Shown: piece after piece, positions 22,401 through 37,500 of the stretch | How the letters are laid out: every line of letters starts with the position of its first letter | Numbering within the stretch: position 1 is the stretch's first letter | Assembly (NCBI GenBank): GCA_002682825.1 | Contig: NOKP01000012.1 | Coordinates: 124,001 to 188,000 of the forward strand | Source: Neonectria sp. B-13 | Lineage: Eukaryota; Ascomycota; Sordariomycetes; Hypocreales; Nectriaceae | Reading direction: 5' to 3' | Length of the DNA stretch: 64,000 bases | Program-made: the position numbers and the translations under genes | Notes under the pieces: generated by a model | Database searches by the model: none | What the model was told of the DNA's origin: nothing | What the model saw: only the letters and a program-made list of their open reading frames with translations

Positions 22401-25400
22401 ATGCACCTAGGCGTTGCTCCACGCGGTAAATTGCGTTAACAAAGTGGACAGGATCCCTGGCGTGGTCTGCAAGATACGTTGAATCCTTTGCGCCAAACAT
22501 GAATGCGGTTTGAGTTGACGTTTCAAAAGGAATTGTTGCCTCCTTGAACTCAAGAGTCATTTCAAGGTCAACCAAGTCGGACAAGAGAGGCTCCGTGAAT
22601 CGAGAGTGAAAGCCGTGGCTGACACTTAGTCGCTGGAACCGAATGCCCTGATATTTAGCATCTTGCTGAAGGATCCTCTCAGCCATTGCAATCCAAGTCT
22701 CCTTGCCAACCACAATATGGCTTGAGACGCTATTGTAGCAGGCAATCTCAAGCGCATCGTCTTCGTCGCTGATCAGTGTCTCGACAACCTCCATGATAGA
22801 CTGTACCACATACAGAGGGGCATGGATCGCCAACATAGTTCCGCGTTCGGGTCCCCATTTCTCATTGATGAGCTCGGCTCTAGTGTATACAACCTTCAGA
22901 GCATCCGAAAGAGAAAGAACTCCGGAGACAGCGAGAGCAGTAAATTCACCAAGGCTATGGCCAACAACAGCATCCACCTGGAGGCCACTGTCGATCCAGC
23001 ATTGGGCACAGGCATATTGCACGGCAACAGTGCCACATTGAAGTACCACAGGGTTGGTGATGGGCCCAGGGTCGCTGAGTGCAGACAGAATATCGGGACA
23101 GCCAAAGCCTTGGAGGATATCGTTGCACTGTGTGATATATTTGTCAAACAATGGGTACGATTGGCGAACAGATGGGTCCAAACCGATGCTCGTGCGGCTT
23201 TGGCCAGAGAACGTAAGAACAACCTTCTTTGGAGATTTGGGAATCTCGACAAAGTCGTCCGAAGTGTTCTTTTGAAGCTGGCTCACGAGATCCGGGAGAC
23301 TGGTTGCTGTTATCGACCAGCGGTTGCGATGATGTTTCCGACGCTCGCTCAGCGTAAGTGCCAAATCACCCAAACTCAGATCGGCAGTAGAAACTTTCAA
23401 CAGATATGATGCCAGATCATCCGTGTATCTGCGCAAGCTTTCCGGTGACATAGCACTCAGCAAGATCGGGAACGCCGGGACATGTTTGCCGACAGCCTTG
23501 CCGGTCCCTCTCGACCACTCGGAGCAGATAAGTGCAGAGTTGCTACCAGATGCTCCGTAGCTATTGACAGCCGCAATTCGAGGAGCATTTGTCTCCCATG
23601 GTGTCAGAGAAGTAGGAATGAACATCCCATCGGGCTCCAGCGCGGGGATCTTGTGGTTGAGGCTCTTGAACCCTTGCAACGGGGGAATACCCTGGTGGCG
23701 AAACATGGTGAGGACTTTGAGCAGACTGGCAACACCTGCAGCCGTTTCACTGTGTCCGATATTTGCCTTGAGGGAGCCGAGATACACGGGATTGGTTCTC
23801 GTGGCACCACCAAAGACGTCTCGGATGCTCTTGATTTCGATGGGATCTCCAACCTGGGTCCCTGTGCCATGGGCTTCCACGTAAGAGATTTGATGTCCCT
23901 TGATGCCAGACTTCAACAAGACGGTTTGGTATAGCGCCCTCTGAGCAGAGCCGTCCGGTACAGTAATTCCAGGCGCGTCGATCCCACCCTGGTTGGTTGC
24001 CGTCGCAGGGATGACACCCATAATATGATCTCCGTCGGCGATGGCTTTGCTGAGCGGCTTCAGCACAACGAGACCAACGCCATCGGCACGGCAGTAACCA
24101 TCCGCAGAGTCGTCAAAGGGTTTGCACTGTCCAGTCTGGCTGAGGAAACTGGCTTTGCCGAGGTCAAAGTAGTTGTTGATGCCCGTGATGAGGTTGACAC
24201 CACCCGCCAGAGCTGTGCTGCATTCGCCGGAGTTGATGGCCTGGCACGCCCGATGAACTGCGACGATGGAGGACGAACACGCGGTGTCGATGACTTCAGA
24301 AGGGCCGCTCCATCCAAAGTGATAGCTGATCTTGCCCGATAAGAAGGCTCGGATGGTGCCTGTAGCAGTGAACGCTGAGGGACTGTACGAGCTGGTGTTC
24401 TCCAGGTACTCTGTATAACTGGCTCCAATGAAGCAACCCACAGTATCGCCGCGTTCCCGTCGGTGGTGTCGCATATAACCGCTCGAGTCCATGGCGTCAA
24501 AGGCCACTGCTAAGAGAAGGCGTTGTTGAGGATCCATGTATTTGGCCTCTCGAGGGCTGATGCCGAAGAAGGAGTGATCGAAAGCGTCGATGTCGTCGAT
24601 GTAGTTTCCGAAGAATTGTCGTTTGCTGGCCCAGTTCTTGTCTTGAGATGCCCTGTACGATGCTTGCACGTTGGCTCTATCAGAACGGAGTGTCTCGAGC
24701 CTTGACTTTCCTTCTGAGATCAACTCCCACAGCTCTTCGAGTGAGCTGGCACCGGGGAGGCGACAACCAGCTCCAACAACGGCGATGGCGTTTGGTGGGA
24801 AGGATATCGGATTGGGAACATCGGTGGAAGTCGTCGAGGCGGATGACATGTCTAGTTTCGTGATGTCGAGCTCATGCTGGCGGAACGGTGCGATGGGAAC
24901 GGAATTGCCAATGCCAAACAAAGCTAGAGTGTGCTCCCGACGATGGGTTTGCTGGAGATCAGATGCTAGACCGCGGATGACAAGCGACCAGTCGCATGTC
25001 GATGCTAGGATAGTCTGAATTACCTCGTCGCTCAAAGAGTGAGCAACGGCGGCCAATGTTTCTCCAGTTCTGTTAGACCGAACAGGGAGTCGGAGAGCCT
25101 CGCCGCTAGGGAAGGGTAGCTCGTCCAAAGTGTTGCACCATTCGACGCATTCTTTGGCCAGGGTGGTGTTGTTTGTGTCGTGGAGTTTGCCACGGATGTG
25201 CATCGTCTTTGGTGAAAGCCCTTCTTGCTCGGCGTAAGCCCTCAAAGCGGCAATCTGGTCATCTGGGGCGATTACGCTCCTGTTGTTGGAGTCTGAGATG
25301 GTTGAAATGTACGCCTTCTTTAATTAGATGATGATGTTCCCTAACTGGGCAGGCATGGTGGGAACGCTTACTCCTGGGAATCTCCGCAATAACTCCTCTT

Positions 25401-25998
25401 CCTCTGTTTCATCTCCATGTCGTAATCGAATAGCCAAAGTCGTCCACTCAGTACCCGATACGGCCTCGGCAAAATCTCCGAATGCCCCGATAGCGAGAGC
25501 GACGCGAATCCCAGCCGCAGCACGATTTAGAAGCTCCTCCTTGTCTGTGGAAGTCGCAACGACGACAGCGGATAGCAACCCAATGCAGTAGCCCTGAACA
25601 CCGCCGTCCTTTAAACGATCTAGACATTCGGAGTGTGTGTGTCCTGTCTGTCGTAGATAGTCCAAGTACTGCACCATGTGGATAGTAGTTAAAAGAGGAA
25701 GGGTAACAAGCCCCGACGTGTCTGATTCGACGGCTTCAGAAAGGCCTGTTTCGAGCCATTGCGCAAGACTTTGCACGCGTTGTCTTGCATTCTGTAAGCT
25801 GCCCATCTCTTGTCGCCATGACGCTAGAGAGTCCCATGTCTGTGGAAGGGTGACGATGGCGTCTTTCAGTGGCTTCAGTGCTGAATCTTCCAGCAGTCTT
25901 GACCGAATATAGGCAAGGTATTGCGGCTTGGGGGGATTGCTCTGGGGTGAAAAGATGGCGGCTGAGGCTGCCAGTCTTGGCAACGTCGCTGGTGCCAT
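19450..25998 (-). CDS. ascC: Non-reducing polyketide synthase for orsellinic acid (SAT-KS-AT-PT-ACP-TE)
   Basis: Five exons: 25998-25372, 25317-20517, 20458-20093, 20038-19959 and 19911-19450, together 2111 residues. All introns have GT...AG ends and restore one frame. Domains in order: SAT with GYCIG near residue 138; KS from ~385 with DTACSSS (Cys about 556), EAHGTGT and NIGHSETAAG; AT with GHSLGEF near 990; PT with the histidine motif HAVRRKPLCPASM; one ACP with MGLDSL; and an alpha/beta-hydrolase-type release domain with GGGH, GWSTGG and late Asp/His (GDEDEIAP, GAKHIF). There is no methyltransferase domain, which fits unmethylated orsellinic acid. By the published ascochlorin pathway it makes the aromatic core from acetyl- and malonyl-CoA in the cytosol. 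An in-frame ATG at 26079 would add 27 residues. Two copies of the shared cluster motif lie 200-260 bp upstream. The gene name rests on architecture and context, not on a database match. Confidence 0.85.
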
Positions 25999-26767
25999 GT
26001 TGTTTTGGTACACTTGTTGCTGTAAAGTAGGACGTGTTGCATGCGAAATCAGAGTGGTTGACAATTGTACAATAGACACACGCGATGTAAGCTCAGAAAT
26101 TGCGCATGAAACAAGCAGATGTATAGACGACTACTATTGTTTGTACCCAGCTCGCGTCGTTTGCATCCTTTTACCCATTGGTATTGCACCGAAATACCCA
26201 GAGTCGGTCAATTTAGGCCTGGCAAATGAGATGATGTAAGCCGCTCGGCCAATTTCTTAGTGGGCTAGTGTGTTAATAGTTCCATGCCTCCCCACTTAGT
26301 TATCAACTCACCCCGAATCCATCCTGATAAAGACCAGAGAGCAAAAGCCATTGGAAGGCGTCTTAACATGTGCCGGGGAGGACACGGCGTAATGTTTTAC
26401 TAATAGTATGCTTTAGAGCCCCAGAAACAGTTTTCACTTTTCCATCATTTTCTTACATCCATTGTAGCAAGAACTTCTTCATAGATGCCGCCGCAGGTTA
26501 TGGTCGTGCTCGAGAAACCACTGATTACAGTCTTCTTTAATGGCATTACTTTTGACTCACTCAAGTGATCTCTTGAGTCGATAATTATGATCAATTCTGA
26601 TGATAAGACGAATAACACAATATCATGGGCATCATGTTGCAAGTTATAATCATAATTTGTTCCTAATCTTTGTACGTGATGCCATGCAACACTCAGGGTA
26701 CTGTGACAGTGTGATCTCAAAATCTAATCAAAAGACATGAAATATTTGCCTCTTCGCTACAAACCCC
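25999..26767. other. PKS promoter region and ascB 3' region
   Basis: About 770 bp between the PKS start and the end of the reductase gene, both on the minus strand. No coding potential is convincing. The part next to the PKS carries the two motif copies listed separately. The part near 26420-26760 is AT-rich and probably untranslated DNA of the reductase gene. Confidence 0.45.
26204..26256. promoter_or_regulatory. Two copies of the shared cluster motif (PKS promoter)
   Basis: TCGGTCAATTT at 26204-26214 and TCGGCCAATTTC at 26245-26256, both on the plus strand, about 205-260 bp upstream of the PKS start codon. They fit TCGGYSNATTT, which also appears in the other divergent promoters of the cluster. 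A Zn2Cys6 protein such as the ascR-like regulator is the likely binder; that is inference. Confidence 0.5.
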
Positions 26768-29700
26768 CTACTTTTGAAGGTACCCAGTCTCCTTCCAGTG
26801 GCGGATATATCCCTGAATAGTTGCATCGTCGACGGCACTCGAGTTGCGTAGTGTGATGGAACTGGTACGGGCAACGGCCGTATCCAAAATCACCTGTCCA
26901 CACGCCACAGCCCGGAACGAGTGCTTAAAGAAATCATGAAGCTTCCTGATGGGGTAAGCATCCTCTTCACCTTCGGCGCTGGCCACCTGATCAAGCCATT
27001 CGTCGAAAGGAACAGGGGCGTTGGTGAGGTTCAACTGTCGCCCAATAGTCTCAATAACGTCACTCCATGCTTGACGGACGGGGTTCTCCAAGTGCTGCGA
27101 AATCGGAAGGACACCGGCTGAGAAGGTAATGTCTGATATGACTGCCGCAGCATCATCAACAGGGATCCAAGACAAGGTCTAGGGGAAAAGGTTAGCTGAC
27201 CAGTTTGTGGGAGAGAATGTGACAATAACGTACCCCTTTTAGCTGTGGAAGCGAACCAACGCTTTGGGCTGTTCGGAGCAGCATGGGGATTTGCTCGCCC
27301 GAGTTCCATACTCCCGTCTCCCGAGCACCAGTCATCTGGCCACATCGCACATATGTAACCTCGAGCTGCCCAGCAAACGTAGATGCTGCCCGCTCGAGAA
27401 TCTTCTCACACACCAGCTTACCGTCGGCGTAACCAATACCGCATGCCGCATCGACGGGGTCAACGGGTGATTCCGCGATCAACTTGCCGCCGCTGGCGAG
27501 GCCGATCTTGGCAACTGCGGCAATAGAGGAGACGAAAACAAAGCGGCGCTTGGTATTTCCCTTTCCTTGGGTTGCCAATTGTAGCAGGTTCTGGAGGAAC
27601 TTGAACTGATACTGGAATGAAGGGAGTCGGATGAGGTAGTTCATGGGCCAGGCTGCGTGAACAATCTGGGTGACATTTTCCTGCAGAGCGTTGTGGACCA
27701 TCGGGTTGAGGCCGAGCTGCTCTTGGGTAGGATCAATTTCAAGAGATGAAATCTTGGCCCACTCTTCCTCTGACAGCTTAATGCCCCTGGCGGTAAGACC
27801 TGCTCTGTCGTATTTTTGTCCAGGGATAGGAGGCGCAGCTGCTTTGCCCTTTCTCAGAAGAACAACAACGCGCTTAACGTTGGGAGATCGGACCAGGTTG
27901 GCCAAGATGTGGGATCCAAGACTTCCAGAGCTGCCCGTCAGGAGAACCACAGCGTTTTCTGGAGTGCTGGGGAGCTTATCTTCGGTGGCGGCGTTCTGGG
28001 TCAAGCTGTATTGCTCAACGAATCTGTTCACCTCGCTCCATGATTCAGCTACATCTCCTGCAAAGCCTGAGCGCTGGGTGAGGGCAGCTGCCATCTCGCG
28101 AACCGATGAGTTGAGGTAGAGGAACTCGACTGGGATGATCTTGGCCACGTCTGTGTCCTTGAAGACCTCGGTTTTTGATGCGGCGGTGATGAGAACTCGG
28201 CGTAGCTGGAGAGCCTGCAGCGAATCGAGGCCAAGATCAAACAAACTGTCCTCGACAGTCCAATCTGAAGGAGCCACCTGTAGTCGCGAGTGCGTCTCAA
28301 CAAGCTGCTTCAAGTCTTGCTCCAGGTTATCCAAGTTCAAAGCCTCGACGCTCTCCTCCACACCCCGCGCCAGCTTCTCGTACACCTCGTTGATGTCCTT
28401 TTCGAAGAGTGCGTACACCTCCTTACGTGGGATTGAGCCCTTGTCGGTTCGGGGAATTGTCACGCTGCACGGGACGACAATGACGACGTCCTGGGACGAA
28501 ATCCGAGAATAAGACTCCATTTTCTGGCCTGCAGCCACGATGATGGGCCAGATGCTCTCCTTGAAAGCGGCCTCCTCCCCGGCTGCGATGGGACTCGCGG
28601 GCTCAACAATAACGCCAAGGTTAAATCGGTTCTCGCCAAAAGCAATTGCAGACTTGACCTGCGGCGCCTCGCTCAGCATAGTCTCAAGAATCAGCGGGTC
28701 GGCCTTCTCTCCAGTAGCCAGAACAATGACGTCGTCATCTCTTCCGACGGCGGCAAAGTCGGTCTCGGGATATTGCTCGTTGCGGATGAGCTGGTCGGCA
28801 ATCTCGATGCCCTCGGTGCCGCCATATGGAAACACGGTCAGACGGAACATTCGCTGGCCGTCCTTGGGGTCTAGCTCGTCGACCTTGTAATTCACATCCT
28901 TGCGGAGACGGAAGTACTTCCAGCTGTAGTTGTCCTTGGGCACAAAAGTATCGGACAGAGGACCACTTTCGGTGGTGCCATAGAAGTTGAGCAGCTTGAC
29001 TCCGCCCTGGGCTAGTTTGTCTCCCACACCGGCTCCGAGGGCAGCACCTCCGGTACCGACAAAGTCGAGGCCAGCCAGCACTTTGATGGCTTCTTCGTTG
29101 TTGACAACGTCGTCAAGGAGGAAGGGAACCGTCATCAGAGACTTGGCATTGGTTCTCTTGACGAGTTCCACAATGGAAAGAGCGTTAGGAATGCCGTCGC
29201 TGGCTGGGTAAACGGTTGTTTTGCCTGCCGACATGGAAAGACCAGGGGCAACGAGGCCGAATCCATGGAACAGAGGAAGACTCGAGACATTCAGGCCCTG
29301 TGCCTCTTCTTCCGTGTCGAATCCATGACAGTTAACGGCAAAGAGAAGTTGACGGTGGGTGATGGCGATTGGCTTGGGCATTCCCGTAGTACCCGAGGAG
29401 TGTAGCAACAAGACAACACTGTCGAGTTCTGTGGGGAGGTCAAATTTGGGCTTGGTGGCAACTGCGCCCGGCTCGTGGAAACTGTCATAGTTGAGGCCAA
29501 TGTGCGTGGAAATTCCCTTAGCGTTCAAGGCTGCCAGAGCTGGCTTTGCGGGCTCACTGAGACGCTGCGAGACGATGAATGAGCTAGCGGCAGTTTCTTG
29601 CAGCAGATGCATGATTGCGATAGGAGGCAGTCTGGGGGACAAGATCAGAGGCTGTGTGGTGTTAGTGACTATAATTCATATGAGATAGGATAAAGACGCA

Positions 29701-30049
29701 CGGGAACTCCAATGCTTAGGAGAGCAAACTCATGAATCACCAGCCCAAAGTCACTCTGCATGAACAGCGCAACAGGCGCCATCTTAGTCAATCCATTGGG
29801 ATCCGTCGATGCGCGAAGAGGCACATTCTCCTTAATCCAAGCGGCACAGTTGGCCACGGCCGTCTTGAAATCGGCGTGTGTGAAGGTATCCAGGCCATCG
29901 GACTTTGCCTGGATGCAGAAAGGATGGTCTGCGTTGTTTTGAGCGTTGAAGTCGACGAGTTCTGGCAGCGAGTGAAGGCAACCGTCCAGTCTCTCGAGAG
30001 ACGCAAAGTTGACGGCTGGCTTTACGAAGGGCCGAACAGTTGAAGCCAT
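26768..30049 (-). CDS. ascB: NRPS-like carboxylic acid reductase (A-PCP-reductase)
   Basis: Exons 30049-29702, 29651-27234 and 27178-26768 encode 1058 residues; the introns are 50 and 55 nt. The adenylation domain fills about 20-540 (LLHSSGTTGMPKPI core, NFYGTTESGPL). It is followed by a carrier domain with DLGLDSLQAL near 570. The C-terminal half is a thioester-reductase Rossmann domain opening with VVLLTGSSGSLGSHIL (NADP-binding GxxGxLG) and carrying the catalytic-type YADGKLVCEK. There is no condensation domain. In the ascochlorin pathway this enzyme activates the farnesylated acid (ilicicolinic acid B) and reduces it to the aldehyde ilicicolin B. It is read away from the prenyltransferase gene across a 743-bp promoter with two motif copies, so the two should be induced together. 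Confidence 0.85.
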
Positions 30050-30256
30050 TTTCGTATTCTCTTTGTGATTCTCAAGCGTGGAATGGAGTCGGAAAAAAAT
30101 GGAGACCCTTTCACTTCAATGGACCCAGAAATTTACCTCGACATAAGAGCAGTGGTTGTTGCTTATTAGATTCTGCAGGTAAATATCAATGACTGGGTGG
30201 TAGTGGCAGTGGAGTTGCAATGGTGGCACAGCCTAGTAATAATTTGTCCGATAGCT

Positions 30257-30508
30257 TCGGTGAATTTCAGCAGCCCGTCACTTCAGTCGACACCAGTGTA
30301 ATTAAGTTTCCTTTAGGTATCAAAGCTACAAACAGCTCTCAAATACGATTTTTCTCGATGGGAGGTGTTAAATATGCTAAATACAGTAACTGCAGTCAAT
30401 TTTGGGTCACCGTTGTGCATCGTTGACGCAAACATCTGAACCACAATGCATCACACTCAGCTTCGGCGGATTTCATGCATCTTGCGGACGGTCGAGTCGG
30501 CGTTTTTC
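30257..30508. promoter_or_regulatory. Shared cluster motif copies between ascB and ascA
   Basis: TCGGTGAATTTC at 30257-30268 and TCGGCGGATTTC at 30463-30474 lie between the divergent starts of the reductase (30049) and prenyltransferase (30793). A looser copy, TCGGCGTTTTTC, is at 30497-30508. Their position allows control of both genes by one factor. Confidence 0.5.
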
Positions 30509-30792
30509 CCACGTCATTTCAACGACATTTGCAACTAGACGCGTGAATTGACCGTACTACTCCACCAAGTCAGAAGCCTCTCGCTGCCTGCATACCCAGG
30601 TCGAATCGACATAAATCGTGTCTCAGGCCTACTTGCGATGTCCGTGAACCCTGTCCTCATTAAACCTCCCCTGTCTACGAGAGCGCTGCACATCCGCACT
30701 TGTTCGTCTCAGTTTACCTATACTCATCAAATTTTATATCAAACTTCAATACTACCCACGCGCCTTATCTCAAGTCTCACTCAACACTCGTG

Positions 30793-31776
30793 ATGACTCC
30801 CAAAGCTTCAAAGACCGCGCAGTCGGGGCATTACACACCTCCCACCAAAGGCATCCTGTCCAAACTACCGGCATCATGGGTCCCCTACGCCGAGTTGGTG
30901 CGTCTGGAACAACCCCATGGTATCTACATGATCTACTTCCCCCACATTGTCGGCCTCATGTACGCCTGCTCCGCTAGGCCCTCAGCCGTGCCAGCTTCCA
31001 TGCTCGCCCATCGGCTTGTCATCTTTGCCATCTGGACTTTTTTTATGCGCGGAGCTGGCTGTGCGTGGAACGACATCACCGACCAGGAGTTCGATCGCAA
31101 GACGGAGCGATGTCGGAACCGACCCGTTGCGCGTGGTGCCATCTCGACAACTCAGGGTCATGTCTACACTGTTGCTCTCACAGCGTTGGGATTCTTGACC
31201 CTCCAGTCTCTGCCTCTAGAATGCACTATGTGTGCCCTAGCAACGGCCGCTCTGACTATCCTCTATCCCTTTGGCAAGCGGTTTACAAACTTTGCGCAAG
31301 TCATTCTCGGTTCGACATTGGCTTCAACGATTGCCTTGTCAGCATACTCTGTAGAGTTGCCGGCCTTGTCGCCAGGGTACATCATCCCGACGCTATGTCT
31401 CACCGCTACCATCTTGTTGCTGGTTGTCTTCTACGACACCATCTACGCTCGTCAAGATACCGCTGATGACCTCAAGTCGGGCGTCAAGGGCATGGCCGTG
31501 CTCTTCAGGAACCACATCGAGACGCTGCTGGCCGTTCTCGCATTCTCTATTGCTGGACTTTTGGCGACGACTGGGACTCTGTTGAACATGGGTCCCTACT
31601 TCTTTGCGTTTTCCGTTGTTGGTCTTGCGACGGGGCTTCTGATCATGATTGCCCTTATTCGCTGGCACCTGTTCCCTAGCTTTGCCAAGTACTCGGGCTG
31701 GTTCTATGCGCTGGCAATTGTTAACTTGCTCGGAGGATGTGTCGTAGAATACTTAAGCAAGGCTCCAACTCTGTAG
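30793..31776 (+). CDS. ascA: UbiA-family aromatic farnesyltransferase
   Basis: Intronless, 327 residues, mostly hydrophobic with about eight to nine predicted membrane helices. Both Asp-rich metal/diphosphate motifs of the UbiA family are present: NDITDQEFD at residues 93-101 and YDTIYARQDTADD at 214-226. The start at 30793 follows a CA-rich leader and keeps the basic N-terminus before the first helix; an upstream in-frame ATG at 30700 adds 31 atypical residues. In the ascochlorin pathway it attaches a farnesyl group to orsellinic acid to give ilicicolinic acid B, in an internal membrane. It stands divergent to the reductase gene, and the gap to the halogenase 3' end (31777-32244) holds no gene. 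Confidence 0.87.
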   Translation: MTPKASKTAQSGHYTPPTKGILSKLPASWVPYAELVRLEQPHGIYMIYFPHIVGLMYACSARPSAVPASMLAHRLVIFAIWTFFMRGAGCAWNDITDQEFDRKTERCRNRPVARGAISTTQGHVYTVALTALGFLTLQSLPLECTMCALATAALTILYPFGKRFTNFAQVILGSTLASTIALSAYSVELPALSPGYIIPTLCLTATILLLVVFYDTIYARQDTADDLKSGVKGMAVLFRNHIETLLAVLAFSIAGLLATTGTLLNMGPYFFAFSVVGLATGLLIMIALIRWHLFPSFAKYSGWFYALAIVNLLGGCVVEYLSKAPTL

Positions 31777-32244
31777 TGCTATAGAGGCAATGAATGAAGA
31801 ACCATACTAGGGGCTATGAAATTGAAATGCACATGATCGTTCAACACGCGTGCCAGATGACGTTCAAATCTGTGATGTTAGGGCCCACCCCCAAACCTAT
31901 GCTCAAAAAGAGCGTCGGCATTGAGCTGATTATTCTCCGTGACTGTAGCTAAGTGCGTGAACCAGTTATGCTGCAAACAAATGAATCTGATCGCGGAGTT
32001 CAGTCAAATTTAATGAAAATGGTGAAAAGTAGACAGCAATTTCGATCTTACAGGCAATTAATGTAGGTCTGTTTACATCAAAACACTGGATGCTGCAGGG
32101 AAACTCTCAATCGGATCAAAAGATCAAAGCACAAACAATGCAGTATTCTATTCAGGGTATTTTTTATGTAGGTATAATCCTACTCAACCTCTGGCCAAAC
32201 ACCTTCTTTCTAGAGCACAGTATCCATCCAACACAATACAGCTG

Positions 32245-34199
<1,955 letters not shown>

Positions 34200-34283
34200 T
34201 CACCGATGCAAGTGAATTGATGGATATGCTTTAATCAATCGACTTCAGAAATCAGCTTTATCTACTTGGTCGTGTCTCAATGG

Positions 34284-34378
34284 TCGGCGGGTTTTTATTT
34301 CCACTTCGGGTAAACCACCCAAAATTCACCGACAACTAAAATATGACGACGAGTAATTTGCCCACGTCGGACAATTAG
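34284..34378. promoter_or_regulatory. Shared cluster motif copies between ascD and ascE
   Basis: A strict copy TCGGTGAATTT is on the minus strand at 34332-34322. Looser copies are TCGGCGGGTTT at 34284-34294 and TCGGACAATTA at 34367-34377 on the plus strand. All lie between the divergent starts at 34163 and 34543. Confidence 0.45.
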
Positions 34379-34542
34379 CGATCAACAAACAGACCACATT
34401 TGCAATCCTTCCCGGAATCTGCCGTTCGTTCTAGATCGTGCCACCCCTTCATTGCTGGTCATTTCTCCTCCCCCAACAAACAGTAGTGGTGTTCTTCGAG
34501 AGGCTTGTCGTCCTTGCTTACAGTCCAAGCAAATCGGGAAAG

Positions 34543-37500
34543 ATGCCAAGCACTATTCCTGGCCCACGCGGGCTCCCCCTGCTGGGGAACATTACAGACA
34601 TTGACCCAAGCGATGCGGTAGCCAGTCTTGGTCGGATTGCAGAGACATATGGTAAGCAGTTGGAGTACTGCTTGATACGACCCTGGCATAGTGTACTAAC
34701 GCTTCATAGGACCCATATACAAACTGAACCTAGCTGGCTCTGAGAAACTGTTCATCTCCAGTCGAGAACTGATGGATGAGGTATCTGATGAGAAGAGGTT
34801 CACCAAGCTCGTTTCAGGACCGCTGTTTCAGCTACGAAACGCCGTTGGGGACTCGCTCTTCACAGCCCACTCCAATGAACCCAACTGGGATGTTGCACAT
34901 CGCGTGTTGATGCCAGGTATCTTACCCCGGTCTACCAAGACTAACGCAAGTATCTGTCTAATATCCACCAGCAATGGGACCGCTTGCCATCCGAGGAATG
35001 TTTGACGAGATGCACGATGTCGCGACCCAGCTTCTTACCAAGTGGGCTCGATTCGGCCCCAAAGAAACAATCGATGTCACGTCCGACTTTACTAGGTTGA
35101 CTCTAGACACAATAGCCCTGTAAGTCTTGAACTGATCCCTCTTGCATCGCACTCACAAGCTCACATGTCTGTCTAGATGCTCCATGGGTACGCGGTTCAA
35201 CAGCTTCTACCATGAGGAGATGCACCCCTTTGTGGGTTCCATGATCGGTATACTTGAGGAGTCGGGAAAGCGAGCACCGAGGCCTAACTGGGCCAACTAC
35301 CTCATGCCTGCATCGCAGGCCAAGTTTGAGGCAGACATTCACACTCTCCAACAAGTCGGGGCGGACCTTCTTGCGGATCGCAGGGTTAACCCCACGGACA
35401 AGAAAGATATTTTGAATGCTCTGATTACCGGAATCGACCCGAAGACAGGCAAAGGCATGTCAGATCAGAGCGTTCTGAACAACATGATTGTATTTCTGAT
35501 AGCAGGTAACTACAACAAAGAATATGCATCCCCTCCAATACGAGAACGAAACTAAATTGAGACTCTAGGCCATGAGACTACTAGCGGCTTGTTGTCGTTC
35601 CTCTTCTACTACCTACTCAAAAAGCCAGATGTCTTTGAAAAAGCTCAAAAAGAGGCCGACGAAGTCGTAGGACGAGGTCCTGTCACCATCGATCATTTAT
35701 CAAAACTTCCATACCTGGAGGCTTGTCTCCGTGAGGTCTTAAGGCTGCATCCCACCGCACCAGTCATCACCCTACAGCCTCGCCCTGATATCGTTCAAGA
35801 GAACTTGACAATTGGCAAAGCAAAATACCCAGTTGGTCCGGGCCAAGCCCTTGTTGCCCTCCTCATCCAAGTCCACCGCGATCCGGTCATCTGGGGACCC
35901 GACGCCAACGAGTTCAGAGCCGAGAGAATGTCAAATGAGAACTTCAGCAAGCTCCCCAAAAATAGCTGGAAGCCCTTCGGAAACGGCATTCGCGGCTGCA
36001 TCGGTCGTGCTTTTGCGTGGCAGGAGACTCTTCTCGTCACGGTCATGCTACTTCAGACTTTCAATTTCCGTCTCAAAGATCCTGAGTACGAGCTCAAGAT
36101 TAAGCAGACCTTAACCATTAAGCCAGGGGACTTTTACATGCACGCTACTCTGCGAGATCACTTGGACTCCGTGCAGTTGGGAAAGTCGCTTTATGGAAAC
36201 GCCCAACCATCGAACGGACAGACAAAGAGAAGCGAGGCTGAGAGTAAACTACCGACACCGCCTCATCCGCGAGCCACGAAGAAAATGACAATTATATATG
36301 GCTCAGACTCAGGGACATGCGAAACCATGGCTCAGGCGCTGGCGAGAGCAGCACCCACAAGAGGCTATGATGCCACTGTGTCTTCTTTGAATGCGGCAGT
36401 GGATGATTTGCCCAGAGGACAGCCAGTTGTTCTCATCTGTTCAAGCTACAACGGTCATCCACCCAACAACGCCGCCAGTTTCGTCGCGTGGCTAGAAGGC
36501 CTCGAGCACAGTAACGAGGCGCTGAAAGGCGTCACGTTCGCTGTCTACGGCTGCGGTAGCCGAGACTACGGCGCAACATTCCATCGGATACCCAAGTTGC
36601 TGGACTCGGAGCTCGCAAACAACGGAGCAACAAGAGTCATGGACATTGGGCTCGGAGACGTCACTGTTGGCGACATATTCAGCGACTTTGAAGCATGGCA
36701 AGACGACAGGCTATGGCCGGCTCTTGGAGCGGATGCAGTAGACAGTGCCGATGGCGCTACATTCGACATCAAGATCGACCGGAGTTGTCGACCGTCAGAT
36801 CTGCGCGAGGACTTTGACGAGGCTGTCGTGTTGACAAACAGCGTTCTAACAGCACCTAATGAACCAGAGAAACGAACCATGACCCTAAAGCTCCCCGATG
36901 GGGTGAAGTACACGGCTGGCGACCATGTTGCTGTTCTGCCCATGAACGACTCGAGCACAGTCCGCAGGGTCCTCCGTTGGGCGAAGTTGCCGTGGGATGC
37001 CGTCATCACAATACCCACCGGCGCCAACACTACGCTTCCCACGGGCAGAGCCATCTCGGCACCAGACTTACTGTCGGGTTACGTAGAGTTGAGCCAGCCC
37101 GCGACGCGCAAGGTGATTCTTTCCTCTACGCAGTGTAATCCCCGTCTTCGTATGGTAGGCTAATGATAAATGCACAGAACGTCGCCACCATTGCAGCCCG
37201 GGCGGTGGACGAGGACACAAAAAACAAGATCCTGGCGTTGGAGAAGGATTTTGACAACTCCATCACTTTCCAACGACGCTCTATCCTCGATATACTGGAG
37301 GACACCCCCGGAATATCACTCCCCTTCGCCGATTTCTTGGCCATGCTGCCGCCAATGCGTGCACGAAAATACTCAGTAGCATCGTCGCCACTCACCGACG
37401 CATCGACGGTGACTCTGCTTTGGTCCGTCGTCGACAAAAAATCACCTCTAAATGCAGCGACACGACGTCGCGGGGTTGCATCTACCTACCTTGCCCGACT